The notes beneath the pieces are model-generated. The model was not told the DNA's origin. It was given only the letters and a program-made list of their open reading frames with translations, and made no database searches. 64,000 nucleotides of DNA. It comes from Faecalibacterium hattorii (lineage in GTDB: Bacteria > Bacillota > Clostridia > Oscillospirales > Ruminococcaceae). Where the stretch lies: NCBI RefSeq assembly GCF_003287455.1, contig NZ_PRLC01000014.1, positions 1 to 64,000 of the forward strand. Reading direction: 5' to 3'. The translations under genes and the position numbers were made by a program. Positions 44,450 through 52,769 of the stretch are shown here, in pieces; within the stretch, counting starts at the first letter, position 1; the number at the start of each line of letters is the position of its first letter.

Positions 44450-45169
44450 TTACGGCACCCAGATGCGGTCTACATGGGTCACCTCGCCGTTTTGGATGGT
44501 CACGGTCGTGTTTCCCGCATTCCACCCATAACCATCTTCCTCATTGCTCATTGCATCGCAGACCGCCCGGTCTCCCTTTACGATCACCGGGTCGGCTTCA
44601 AAGTCTGCTGCACCGTCCGACAGTTCGATATCGTCTGCCATAACAAGCTGCTTTGCCACTCCCACTTCATAATAAACAGGAAAATCATCCCATGTCAAAG
44701 TCCGGTAGTGGTCATCCTCTTTGCATAAGTCGATCCCGCCTTCTTCTATTCCACCGTTGATGGTCACATAGTTGTTTTCCCGCTCAACGCTTTCCACGGT
44801 CAGGGCTGTGATTTCCTCTGTCCCGTTCAGATGCGTTGCAATGGTGTCTCCTTCGCTCAATGCTTCGATCTCTGGGGCTGTGTACCGGTCATAGTCGTAT
44901 ACGACCGCGTCGTTGATGGTATTCTTGCGTTCACCGACCCATACTTTATCGCTTTCAAAGCTGATGTGATAGGTGCCATCCGGAAGGGGTTCGCTCAGTA
45001 AAACGCCTTGCATTGGCTGTACTTCCGTTTTTTGCGCCTCCGAAGAGGTGGTGCTTGTCGTGGAAGCCGCCGCGCTTCCAGCCGTGGAACCGGACGCCCC
45101 ACAGCCCGCCATGGTGATTCCAAGAGCCAACAGCACAGTAAGTGTTCCTATTTTGTGGTTCCATTTCAT
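44450..45169 (-). CDS. Putative lipoprotein of unknown function
   Basis: This 239-residue protein has a lipoprotein signal peptide with lipobox ITMAGC (Cys near residue 23). A Ser/Thr/Ala linker of about 25 residues follows, then a globular beta-rich domain with no recognised motif. It would be anchored to the outer face of the membrane. It ends 18 bp before the alaS -35 box, with no clear terminator, so some read-through into alaS is possible. It is divergent from the RluA gene. I do not assign a function. Confidence 0.78.
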   Translation of the reverse strand: MKWNHKIGTLTVLLALGITMAGCGASGSTAGSAAASTTSTTSSEAQKTEVQPMQGVLLSEPLPDGTYHISFESDKVWVGERKNTINDAVVYDYDRYTAPEIEALSEGDTIATHLNGTEEITALTVESVERENNYVTINGGIEEGGIDLCKEDDHYRTLTWDDFPVYYEVGVAKQLVMADDIELSDGAADFEADPVIVKGDRAVCDAMSNEEDGYGWNAGNTTVTIQNGEVTHVDRIWVP

Positions 45170-45191
45170 ACGAAAACCTTCCTTCTCTTGC

Positions 45192-45220
45192 TTGACGGAA
45201 TGTTTCCGTTCCGCTACAAT
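45192..45220 (+). promoter_or_regulatory. Sigma-A promoter of the RluA gene
   Basis: TTGACG (45192-45197) and TACAAT (45215-45220) are 17 bp apart, about 60 bp before the GTG start. Confidence 0.75.
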
Positions 45221-45281
45221 AAAAACGATTCAAAGACCCATTCTATTGCGACTGATTTTAAGATAGAGAGGATAATTTTTC

Positions 45282-46232
45282 GTGAGAATCTTGAAAGTGA
45301 AATGTCTGGCCCCCACCCGGCTGGACAATTATCTGATGCAGCAGTTCCCGGCGCTGAATCCGGGCCGCCTGAACAAGGCCCTGCGGGAGAACAAGATCAA
45401 GCTGAACGGCAAAAAGCAGCCGCTCTCCACCCGCGTGATGGCGGGCGACGAGATCAAGCTCTTCATTCTGGACGAGGTACTGGACGCCGACAAGCGGGTG
45501 GAAGGCCCGGCGTGGAAGAACGCCCGCGGCCCGGCGCAGGTCATCTACGACTGCCCGCAGATCTTGGTGGTGAACAAGCCCGCCGGCCTTTCCGTAGACG
45601 GCCCGGAGGACGACACCCTGCTCAACCGTGCGCTGCTCTACCTGAACCAGAAGGGCGAATATAAGGAGAACGACCTCTACACTCCGGCGCTGTGCCACCG
45701 GCTCGACACCGGCACCAGCGGCCTTGTCATCCTCGCCAAGACCCCGGAGGCCGAGCAGCTCTTCCTTGAGGTCATCAAGAACCGCGAGGTCAAGAAGACC
45801 TACCTCTGCGTCACCTTCGGCCGCCCTGTTCCGCCGGACGGCACGCTGGGCGGCTACCTGCTCAAGGACGCCGACCGCGGCATCGTGAAGATCGTGCCCG
45901 ACAAGCAGCCCGGCGCCAAGGACGTGGAGACCCAGTACGAGACCATTGCCGTCTCCGGCCGCCTCGCCCTGCTCAAGGTCCGGCTCATCACCGGCCGCAC
46001 CCACCAGATCCGCGCCCATATGGCCAGCATCGGCTGCCCCATCCTCGGCGACAGCAAGTACGGCAACAACACCGCCAACCGCGAGCTCAAGCTCAAGTAT
46101 CAGGCCCTCTGCGCGTGGGAACTCACCCTCCCCCGCTTCACCCAGCCCGATTTCGCCGACCTCTCCGGTAAGACCTTCCACGCCCCGAAACCGTGGTATT
46201 ATCAGCAGGTGCTGGATGGGACGCTAAAGTAA
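45282..46232 (+). CDS. RluA family pseudouridine synthase
   Basis: This 316-residue enzyme isomerises uridine to pseudouridine in ribosomal or transfer RNA. An N-terminal S4 RNA-binding domain (TRLDNYLMQQFPALNPGRLN) is followed by the catalytic domain with the essential Asp in CHRLDTGTSGL, and later LITGRTHQIRAHM. Which RluA paralogue it is cannot be told from this sequence. The GTG start has GAGAGG ten bases upstream. The gene is alone between its promoter and a long palindromic terminator. Confidence 0.92.
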   Translation: MRILKVKCLAPTRLDNYLMQQFPALNPGRLNKALRENKIKLNGKKQPLSTRVMAGDEIKLFILDEVLDADKRVEGPAWKNARGPAQVIYDCPQILVVNKPAGLSVDGPEDDTLLNRALLYLNQKGEYKENDLYTPALCHRLDTGTSGLVILAKTPEAEQLFLEVIKNREVKKTYLCVTFGRPVPPDGTLGGYLLKDADRGIVKIVPDKQPGAKDVETQYETIAVSGRLALLKVRLITGRTHQIRAHMASIGCPILGDSKYGNNTANRELKLKYQALCAWELTLPRFTQPDFADLSGKTFHAPKPWYYQQVLDGTLK

Positions 46233-46239
46233 AAATCAA

Positions 46240-46304
46240 AAACTCCCCGAAATCGGAAAAGCGTTTGTGCCGTATGGCACACCGCCCGATTTTGGGGAGT
46301 TTTG
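46240..46304 (+). terminator. Long palindromic terminator after the RluA gene
   Basis: AACTCCCCGAAATCGG pairs with CCGATTTTGGGGAGTT (one G-U pair), enclosing a second hairpin GTGCC/GGCAC, and ends in TTTTG. The A-run on the left side means it could also stop minus-strand transcription. Confidence 0.75.
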
Positions 46305-46320
46305 TTCCTCTTTGGGGTCA

Positions 46321-46405
46321 TTAGGGGCGAGCAGCCCCTAATTCGTGCTCCGCGCCTCGAAAAAGCGGCGCTTTTCTGGTACTCTTTTGGCGCGCAAAAG
46401 AGTAC
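46321..46405. repeat. Intergenic palindromic repeat element
   Basis: Two hairpins: TTAGGGGC with GCCCCTAA (46321-46341) and a near-perfect 27-bp palindrome GTACTCTTTT-n7-AAAAGAGTAC (46379-46405). They sit between convergent genes with no coding potential and look like a mobile or REP-type element, but the second palindrome has no other copy in this window. Confidence 0.5.
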
Positions 46406-46414
46406 ATATTCCCT

Positions 46415-47434
46415 TTAGATACGCACCATCTCGCGGCTGATCTCGCTCAGGCTGTGCGCCCCGCACATCTGCATGGTATCGGCCAGCTCCCCGGCGATCT
46501 TGTCGATGTAGCACTTCACACCCTCTTCGCCGCCGCCATAGACGGCGGTGACGAAGGGACGGCAGATGAGCACCGCGTCAGCTCCCAGTGCCAGCGCCTT
46601 GAAGACGTCCACCCCGGAGCGGATGCCGCCATCCACGAGGATCTTCACACCGCTGCCCTTGAGGGCATCGGCGATCTCCGGCAGGACCTCGGCAGTGGCG
46701 GGGCACTGGTCCAGCACACGGCCGCCGTGGTTGGAAACGACGATGGCCGCTGCCCCGGCCTCCTTGGCCTTGAGGGCGCCCTTGACGGTCATGACGCCCT
46801 TCACGATGAAGGGGCGGCCCGCCAGCGCCACGATCTCCCGGAGCTCGGCAACGCTCTTGCTGCCCGCCGGGGGGGTCATGTTCTTGAGGAAGGGCAGACC
46901 GGCGGCGTCCACATCCATGGCAACGGCAAAGCAGCCGCTGGCCTTGGCCTGTTCCATCTTGGCCTTGACGGTGTCGATGTTCCACGGCTTGATGGTGGGC
47001 ACGCCGCAGCCGCCCGCCGCGCCGATGGCCTTGGTGGCCATGGTCATTACGTCGGGGTTCACGCCGTCGCCGGTGAAGGCCGCGATGCCGTTTTCGGCAC
47101 AGGCACGCACCAGCACATCGTTATAGGTCATGTCGTTGTAGGCGTCGGAGTAGTGGAGGTTCACCGCACCCACGGGGCCCGCAAAGAAGGGCAGCTTGAA
47201 ACGCTTGCCGAACAGCTCCACATGGGTGTCGGGGGTGCCGTTCTCGCACAGGGTATCCATGTTGACCCGAACCTCGGCCCACTTATTATAATTGCGGATG
47301 GCCGTGTCCCCCACGCCCTTGGCACCGGGGCCGGGGATCTGGTTCTTGCAGGCCACACCGTTGCACACCGGGCAAGCCTTGCAGTACTGACCGATGCACT
47401 GCCGCGCATTGCTTAAAACATCCGAATAATTCAT
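46415..47434 (-). CDS. FMN-dependent alpha-hydroxy-acid oxidising protein
   Basis: This 339-residue flavoprotein belongs to the family of lactate and glycolate oxidases and dehydrogenases. The FMN barrel has VVSNHGGRVLDQ with catalytic His and Arg near residue 233, LVDGGIRSGVDVFKAL and ICRPFVTAVYGGGE. The N terminus carries a Cys-rich stretch, CxxCPVCNGVAC (about 17-29), not found in the classical oxidases and suggestive of metal or cluster binding. In an anaerobe it more likely transfers electrons than makes hydrogen peroxide. The start at 47434 follows GGAGG. Substrate unknown. Confidence 0.85.
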   Translation of the reverse strand: MNYSDVLSNARQCIGQYCKACPVCNGVACKNQIPGPGAKGVGDTAIRNYNKWAEVRVNMDTLCENGTPDTHVELFGKRFKLPFFAGPVGAVNLHYSDAYNDMTYNDVLVRACAENGIAAFTGDGVNPDVMTMATKAIGAAGGCGVPTIKPWNIDTVKAKMEQAKASGCFAVAMDVDAAGLPFLKNMTPPAGSKSVAELREIVALAGRPFIVKGVMTVKGALKAKEAGAAAIVVSNHGGRVLDQCPATAEVLPEIADALKGSGVKILVDGGIRSGVDVFKALALGADAVLICRPFVTAVYGGGEEGVKCYIDKIAGELADTMQMCGAHSLSEISREMVRI

Positions 47435-47621
47435 TGTGATCTTCCTCCTGTTTTGATTCAAATCCATCCGGAAGGGGTTCTTCCGCCCACGCTCTGCCCT
47501 CATCATAGTCCGATTTGGGGGCCGCGTCAAGAGGGTTTGCCGGGCGGATGCAGAGTTTGTAAAGCCGCATTCGCGCCCCTGCGTCGTTTTTCGATTTTTT
47601 CAATTTTTTTCAAAAAAATCC

Positions 47622-47650
47622 TTGACAAAAGTGCTTCTTTCAGGTATTAT
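47622..47650 (+). promoter_or_regulatory. Sigma-A promoter of tRNA-Ser
   Basis: Perfect TTGACA (47622-47627) and TATTAT (47645-47650) with a 17-bp spacer, 50 bp before the tRNA. The remaining gap from 47435 to here holds only AT-rich leader sequence with no gene or structure I can support. Confidence 0.85.
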
Positions 47651-47699
47651 AGTGGAGCGCTGAGGGCCACGGCCCGAAAACGCTGAAAACTGAAGATGT

Positions 47700-47791
47700 G
47701 GAAAGATGGCTGAGTTGGTCTAAGGCGCACGACTGGAAATCGTGTAACGTGTCAAAAGCGTTCTGGGGTTCGAATCCCCATCTTTCCGCCA
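47700..47791 (+). tRNA. tRNA-Ser (GGA)
   Basis: The acceptor stem GGAAAGA pairs with TCTTTCC, the anticodon stem is CACGA/TCGTG with anticodon GGA at 47735-47737, and there is a long variable arm typical of serine tRNAs, a GGTTCGAATCC T arm and an encoded CCA. Confidence 0.96.
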
Positions 47792-47796
47792 AAATG

Positions 47797-47827
47797 CCCG
47801 GAACCGATGGTTCCGGGTTTTTGTTTT
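47797..47827 (+). terminator. Terminator of tRNA-Ser
   Basis: CCCGGAACC pairs with GGTTCCGGG and is followed by TTTTTGTTTT, a few bases after the tRNA. The next gene starts 20 bp downstream and may depend on read-through. Confidence 0.85.
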
Positions 47828-47847
47828 ACAAAAGCGAGGCAGTTAAA

Positions 47848-48531
47848 ATGAGTGTTACGATCGCAATGCCAAGAATGAGCACTGACCCGGAGCTGACGGC
47901 GGCTCAGGCCAAATATCCCGAAAGCCTTGCGCGGGCCGGGGCGGACGTCTGCTGGGTCCAGCTTTCTGACCCGGAGCGCGCCGTGCAGGAGGCGCTGACC
48001 TGCGACGGCTTGCTGCTGCCCGGCGGTGGCGACATGGACCCCCAATTCTACGGGCAGAAGCGCATCCCCGCCTGTGGAGAGCCGAACCTCCTCCGCGACG
48101 CCGCCGAGCCGCCGCTGCTGCGAGCCTTTCTGGCCGCTGACAAGCCGGTGCTGGGCATCTGCCGGGGCATTCAGGTGATGAATGTCGTCTTGGGCGGCAC
48201 GCTGTATCAGGACATCAAGCCCTTTGCCCATGTCCCCCACAACGACCACTGGGCCAAGATCCACACCGTCACCGTCCGCCGGGGCACAAAGCTGGAACAG
48301 ATCTTGGGGCAGGACACCGTCCTCGTCAACAGCCAGCACCATCAGGCGGTGGATCGGATCGCCCCCGGCCTGACCCTTGCGGCCCTCAGCGAAGACGGCA
48401 TCGTGGAGGCCATCGAGAAACCGGACGCGAAATTCTGCCTCGGCGTCCAGTGGCACCCGGAGTGGCTCAGCGCCGCCGACCCCGCCATGCAGGGCCTGTT
48501 CGACGCCTTCATGGCCGCGTGCCGACATTAA
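47848..48531 (+). CDS. Class I glutamine amidotransferase-like hydrolase, PuuD type
   Basis: This 227-residue enzyme has the class I glutamine amidotransferase fold with catalytic Cys in GICRGIQVMNV and His/Glu in GVQWHPEWL, and the substrate-binding LLLPGGGDMDPQFYG. It resembles gamma-glutamyl-GABA hydrolase (PuuD), which cleaves gamma-glutamyl-linked amines. It could therefore interact with the polyamine genes further along, but the rest of the Puu pathway is not present here. GAGG precedes the start. It follows a tRNA terminator by 20 bp, so its promoter is not clear. Confidence 0.85.
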   Translation: MSVTIAMPRMSTDPELTAAQAKYPESLARAGADVCWVQLSDPERAVQEALTCDGLLLPGGGDMDPQFYGQKRIPACGEPNLLRDAAEPPLLRAFLAADKPVLGICRGIQVMNVVLGGTLYQDIKPFAHVPHNDHWAKIHTVTVRRGTKLEQILGQDTVLVNSQHHQAVDRIAPGLTLAALSEDGIVEAIEKPDAKFCLGVQWHPEWLSAADPAMQGLFDAFMAACRH

Positions 48532-48546
48532 AAAGGAGGGTTCTTC

Positions 48547-49383
48547 ATGACCGCTTCCAAACAAAAAAAGCGCGGCCGGGCCGCGCTCATCCTGTTGCTC
48601 TGCCTGTTGGTACTCTGCCTTGCGGCGGGCGGCACGGCCTACGCACTGCTGCGGCAGAAGGTCCGGGCCATTCAGGCCGGAGCCGAATTTGACTTCAGCT
48701 ACACCGTGACCTCCCCTGCCGCCGAGACCCCCGCCCTCTACGGCGTCTTGCAGCAGGCGGGCGCGGCGCAGGGCACCGTTTCCGGTCAGTATGCGCCGGG
48801 CAAGTTCCAGTTCGCGCTGACGTCCGGAAAGACTGGCAATGCCTTTACGCGGGTATACATCGACGCCAAGGAGACCCTCTACGACGCCGGGCAGCTCTAC
48901 ACCTACCTGCGCAACGAAGTCGTGAGCGCCGCACCGCTGGCGGGGCTGGTGCTGCCGGGCTGGAGCATGGGCAGCTACATCTCCCAGACCCAGTTGGCTT
49001 CCCTGCTGGGCGTGGAGCTTTCCGCCGTGGAGCTGCAGGACATGACCAGCCTTTCCCTGACGCTGGGCGCGCTGCAGAAGGTCTCCCCTGCCGGGGCGCT
49101 GGACGGCTACACCTACTACCAACTGCCCGCGGGTGAGAGCGGCCTGAGCTGCATCGTCGGTCTGTCCCTAAAGACGCTCTTCGCCAAGGAAACGCCCCTC
49201 CACATCCTGCTGACCATCCCGGAACATGAGGTAACCATCGCCCTCAACGGCACCGTCACCGCCGCCGAAACGGCTGTGGTGGCCCCCAGCTCCCGGATGA
49301 CCGATGCGGACGTTCAGCGCTTCGTGGAGCTCCGCAAAGCGCTGGAGAGCTTTACAGATGTATTGCAGAGCCTTCTCTCCTGA
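48547..49383 (+). CDS. Membrane-anchored extracellular protein of unknown function
   Basis: This 278-residue protein has a short basic start, one membrane helix (about 12-32) and a 240-residue extracellular region. The region is beta-rich, without Cys, and begins RQKVRAIQAGAEFDFSY. No catalytic motif was recognised. It follows the PuuD-like gene by 15 bp with a good ribosome site, so the two are probably co-transcribed. Function unknown. Confidence 0.72.
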   Translation: MTASKQKKRGRAALILLLCLLVLCLAAGGTAYALLRQKVRAIQAGAEFDFSYTVTSPAAETPALYGVLQQAGAAQGTVSGQYAPGKFQFALTSGKTGNAFTRVYIDAKETLYDAGQLYTYLRNEVVSAAPLAGLVLPGWSMGSYISQTQLASLLGVELSAVELQDMTSLSLTLGALQKVSPAGALDGYTYYQLPAGESGLSCIVGLSLKTLFAKETPLHILLTIPEHEVTIALNGTVTAAETAVVAPSSRMTDADVQRFVELRKALESFTDVLQSLLS

Positions 49384-49402
49384 GATGCAAAAACGGCTTG
49401 AC

Positions 49403-49460
49403 AAAAACCGCGCAGGGCGGCGCTCCCCTTCGGGAGGACCCGCTCTGCGCGGTTTGCGTT
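49403..49460 (+). terminator. Terminator of the 47848-49383 pair
   Basis: AAACCGCGCAG pairs with CTGCGCGGTTT around a larger loop, followed by a weak T-run. The convergent gene ends just beyond it, so it may serve both. Confidence 0.6.
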
Positions 49461-49473
49461 TCTACTGCAAAGA

Positions 49474-50316
49474 TCAGGAGCCCCACTCGGCGTAGTGGTC
49501 TTGGATCCACTGGGCACCTTCGCCCTTGCCGGTGACCTGACTGTAGGTCAGGTTCGTCAGTTCCTTGGTCATAGCGTCCTTCTCGGTCTTGTATTCCTTT
49601 TCGGCCTGATCCGCAATGCTCTGGTCGCGGCCATTGTCCGTCAGATACTGGCGCAGTTCCTTGATAATGGTGTTGAACTCTGCATCACACTCATTCTGGA
49701 TCTGGTTCAGCCGGTTGGACTTGCCGAGGACCACCGAGACCTTCAGCGCAAGAGAGCGCTCTTCGACCGGGTGGGCGATGTATTCGTCATAGGAATCGCA
49801 GACTGTACGGTACAGCCTCCGCTGGGTCCGCTTCTGCAAAGCCTTGATCTCATGCACGTAGGCGTTGATCTTGGCATCCACTGCGCTTTCGGCACTGGCG
49901 CTGCTGGAAGGGGTGCTGGAGGGCTCACTGCCGGAAGCCGGATGAGAAGAGGCCGGGTGGGACGATGCCGCACTGGACGCGGGCTGCGAATGGGCGGCGT
50001 CCGACGAGGAAGCCGAACTGCTGGCTGCTTCACTGGAAGATGCCGGTTCGCTCTCCGAAACGGAGTCAGGCTCCGCAGCCTCTTCTGAAGCTGCCGCAGA
50101 GTCTGCCAGTTCCGGCCCCGACACCGCAGAGCCGGCCGGGGATGACGCACTTGCCGCGCCGGATGCAGGCTCCTGCGCCGCTTCACTCGAACCGGATGCA
50201 GACTCCGAAGCCGCTCCTGAACCTGCGGGACGCGCCGCAGCAAAGCCCACCACCGCCAATATTATAATGATACCCATCACGACAGCCGCCATGAGTTTTT
50301 TCGTTTTTTTCTGCAT
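49474..50316 (-). CDS. Membrane-anchored protein with a Ser/Ala-rich stalk
   Basis: This 280-residue protein has an N-terminal membrane helix (about 8-27) and a low-complexity stalk of about 120 residues made mostly of Ser, Ala, Glu and Pro. It ends in a 140-residue helical domain starting AVDAKINAYVHEIKALQKRT with heptad-like spacing. It would be surface displayed, with the helical domain held away from the membrane. Nothing catalytic is visible. A promoter (TTGTGT-17-TATCCT) and a CTCCGCAG/CTGCGGAG leader hairpin precede it. Function unknown. Confidence 0.72.
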   Translation of the reverse strand: MQKKTKKLMAAVVMGIIIILAVVGFAAARPAGSGAASESASGSSEAAQEPASGAASASSPAGSAVSGPELADSAAASEEAAEPDSVSESEPASSSEAASSSASSSDAAHSQPASSAASSHPASSHPASGSEPSSTPSSSASAESAVDAKINAYVHEIKALQKRTQRRLYRTVCDSYDEYIAHPVEERSLALKVSVVLGKSNRLNQIQNECDAEFNTIIKELRQYLTDNGRDQSIADQAEKEYKTEKDAMTKELTNLTYSQVTGKGEGAQWIQDHYAEWGS

Positions 50317-50425
50317 GATACGCCAAATGCTCCCTTTTGATGGATTCTCCGCAGAATGCTGCGGAGCACTTTAAGGATACCATTTCACGTTCCAGAACAC
50401 AAGGGATTTTTCGTGAAACTTTTGT

Positions 50426-50617
50426 TTATTCTAGACAGTCTATGAAATAGTAGGCGGGTCCGTTGTTTTCCGCCGCGTCGATCTGGCTGTCCTGCACACG
50501 GATGGTCTTGCCCTGCAAGTCCTTCGGTCTGCGCAGCGGCTCGGTGCCGTAAAAGGAGCGTGCCCCGGCGTCGTACCAGCTCAGGCCCACCAGCTCCCGC
50601 TGGGAGAACTCCTGCAA
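50426..50617 (-). pseudogene. Remnant of a TRAP transporter solute-binding protein (DctP)
   Basis: The translated minus strand reads GLSWYDAGARSFYGTEPLRR, then LQGKTIRVQDSQI, then immediately DAAENNGPAYYF. The first parts match the middle of DctP-type TRAP binding proteins. Normally about 50 residues separate the RVQ segment from the AENN segment, so an internal deletion joined them. There is no signal peptide and no TRAP permease nearby. The fragment begins inside the terminator at 50616-50653, so it is not expressed as a functional protein. Confidence 0.7.
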
Positions 50618-50653
50618 AAAAGTCGTCTGTCCACGAGGCAGTGAACAGACGAC
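50616..50653 (-). terminator. Terminator of the two-component/propeller operon
   Basis: GTCGTCTGT pairs with ACAGACGAC around a 14-base loop, and on the minus strand six U follow. It lies 37 bp beyond the propeller gene stop. Confidence 0.85.
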
Positions 50654-50689
50654 GGCTCAAAGGAGAAATGGACTGTGGAGCGAAAAGGC

Positions 50690-52738
50690 TTACTTTGCCA
50701 GTAGGACGGAGACCGTCACTTCCTTGGCGTCGGTGCTCAAGTCAAACGCACCGCCGTCCTGCAGCGCGAAGCGGACCTCATACACGTTCTGGGCGCGGAG
50801 CTTGCCGGAGGCCTTTTCCAGCGACCAGTTCCCGGTAAAGGCGTGGTACTGGCCATCGGTGCCCAGTGCATAGAGCTTGTAGTCCGCCGCGCGGCCGGTC
50901 AGGCCGTTGACCCGGATGGCCGCGATGGTCTGGGGATGGAGATTGTCAAAGGTAACGGTGTGGAGCCATGTGGCCGGGGTGCCCTGCCCGCCGGCTGCAG
51001 CAAAGGCGGCGGGGGTGACAACGGTGCGGCGGGTCTTGTCCAGATCCACCTTGCGGTAGGGCATTTCAGGCAGATAGACAAAACGATCCTGCAAGCGGAG
51101 CAGTTCCTTGTAGCCGGTGGGGCAGTACAGCTTGTTGCCGTCCCGCCCGGCATACATGCCGATGGCCATGTTGTTGTAGCCGTAAAGGGACGAAACATCC
51201 ACGGTCAGCACGGTTTTTCCGCTGTTAAAGTCGAGGGCGATGTACTGCCACATGCCGCTGTCCACATCCTGCACGAAGCCGTAGATGTAGCCGGTGGCGG
51301 TGGAGAGCTTCATCATGGACGTATCGCTCAGGTCATCCCGGCACCAAACGCTCTTCATAGCCCAGCTGCCGTCCGCTTTTTTCACGGTGTCCACCCGCTC
51401 GACGCCGGGCATGATCATGCAGTTGCCCTTGCGCAGCCAGTTCCGGTCGTAGATATTCTCATAGCTCTGGATGGAAGAATCGCTGTCGGGCTTAGCGAGG
51501 TTCGGGCTGCCCGCGCCGAACCAGTTGCAGACGATGGTGCTGACGGTGCCGTTGCCGTGGTCGTAGACGATGGCGGAGTTTTCCACCGAGACCGGCATAT
51601 TGGCGGGCAGCTCGTCGATGACCGGGCAGCTTGCCGCCACGGCACCGGTGCGGATGTCCAGCGCCATCAGGCTAACCGTTTCCAGATTGTCGGTGAAGAA
51701 GACCAGCTCCGGGCTGAGGGAGGGCGAGCAGCCGCTGCCCCATGCAAGGCCGCCGCCGGTGGTGGCCGCACCTTCCCGGCTGTCCTTGGCCCCGGCGCTG
51801 GCGTAGGGGGTGCGCCAGACGATGTCCACGCCGTTGTCGGCCCGCAGCAGATAGCACGCGAGATTGGTCAGGATGACCGCCCCCTCCCTGCAGGATGCGA
51901 TGCCGTTTTCGGCACCCTCGCCGGGCTGCGGCGCGTAGACATGCACTTCGTGGTCAAGGTCGGCGGTGCCGCCCGCCAGAATGGTCTCGATGGCGGCATG
52001 GGAGATGTAGCCCATGGCTCCCTGCTGGCCGCGGTCGGGGTAGATGCGGAAGCCGCCCGTTACGAACCAGAGGTTGCCCTCGTAGTCGAAGACGATGGAA
52101 AGGAGGTTCTGTTCCAGCGTCCGGCCCAGCACCCGCTCGGCGGCGGCTTTGATGTTGATATCCAGCACCTTTTCAAAAATGGGCAGCGGGGTGCCGGTCT
52201 CATCGGTCGCCTTGAGCATCAGGACATGGTTGTGGCTGGTGGGGCAGACGATGAGGTTCCGCCCATCCACAAAGGAATAGGAGCTCTGGATGACATACCC
52301 GCCGCCATCGTGCTTTGCGGGCGAGAAGCAGCCCAGCGTGACCACCTCGGCGGCGTCGAGGTCGCGGATGGCAAGGCCGCCCAGCAGCGGGACCACGGGG
52401 TTGTCGAAATTGTCGAAGAAGATGGCCGGGGAGGCATTGGGGTTGATCTTTTCCATGGCCACGTTGACTTCCGGCTCGATGCCGATGGGCAGGACTGCAT
52501 CGGTGGAGTCGGTGTTGTAGCAGTCGTGGTGGATATTGGATTCGCTCCGGCCCATGAAGGGGTTCGGGTCCACGACCTTGGCCGTCAGGGGGTTGGGGGG
52601 CAGGGCAGTCTCGGCAGAGCTTTCCAACAAGCCGGAAAACAGGCCGTTGGTCTCGGCGGCGCTGGCGGCGGGGGCCAGCCCACAGGCCAGAAGGGTGAGC
52701 GCGGATGCGCTGAGAAAGCTGCGTCGTGTCAGTTTCAT
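50690..52738 (-). CDS. Exported beta-propeller-like protein of unknown function
   Basis: This 682-residue protein starts with KLTRRSFLSASALTLLAC, resembling a Tat signal (RRxFL) with a possible lipobox Cys, followed by an alternative signal peptidase site in APAASAAE. The body is rich in short beta-strand repeats with Asp/Gly turns, for example FDYEGNLWFVTGGFRIY and ALDIRTGAV, typical of propeller folds that bind ligands. No enzyme motif was recognised. The ribosome site GGAGG is good. It follows the histidine kinase by 31 bp, so it is probably in one transcript with the two-component system and may be its target or sensor. Confidence 0.7.
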   Translation of the reverse strand: MKLTRRSFLSASALTLLACGLAPAASAAETNGLFSGLLESSAETALPPNPLTAKVVDPNPFMGRSESNIHHDCYNTDSTDAVLPIGIEPEVNVAMEKINPNASPAIFFDNFDNPVVPLLGGLAIRDLDAAEVVTLGCFSPAKHDGGGYVIQSSYSFVDGRNLIVCPTSHNHVLMLKATDETGTPLPIFEKVLDINIKAAAERVLGRTLEQNLLSIVFDYEGNLWFVTGGFRIYPDRGQQGAMGYISHAAIETILAGGTADLDHEVHVYAPQPGEGAENGIASCREGAVILTNLACYLLRADNGVDIVWRTPYASAGAKDSREGAATTGGGLAWGSGCSPSLSPELVFFTDNLETVSLMALDIRTGAVAASCPVIDELPANMPVSVENSAIVYDHGNGTVSTIVCNWFGAGSPNLAKPDSDSSIQSYENIYDRNWLRKGNCMIMPGVERVDTVKKADGSWAMKSVWCRDDLSDTSMMKLSTATGYIYGFVQDVDSGMWQYIALDFNSGKTVLTVDVSSLYGYNNMAIGMYAGRDGNKLYCPTGYKELLRLQDRFVYLPEMPYRKVDLDKTRRTVVTPAAFAAAGGQGTPATWLHTVTFDNLHPQTIAAIRVNGLTGRAADYKLYALGTDGQYHAFTGNWSLEKASGKLRAQNVYEVRFALQDGGAFDLSTDAKEVTVSVLLAK

Positions 52739-52769
52739 GATGTCGATCCTCCAGATTCCAGTAAAGTTG

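Noticed and set aside
47848-48531. Assigning the hydrolase to a complete Puu putrescine catabolic pathway
   Set aside because: No other puu genes are present in the window, so only the family similarity was kept.
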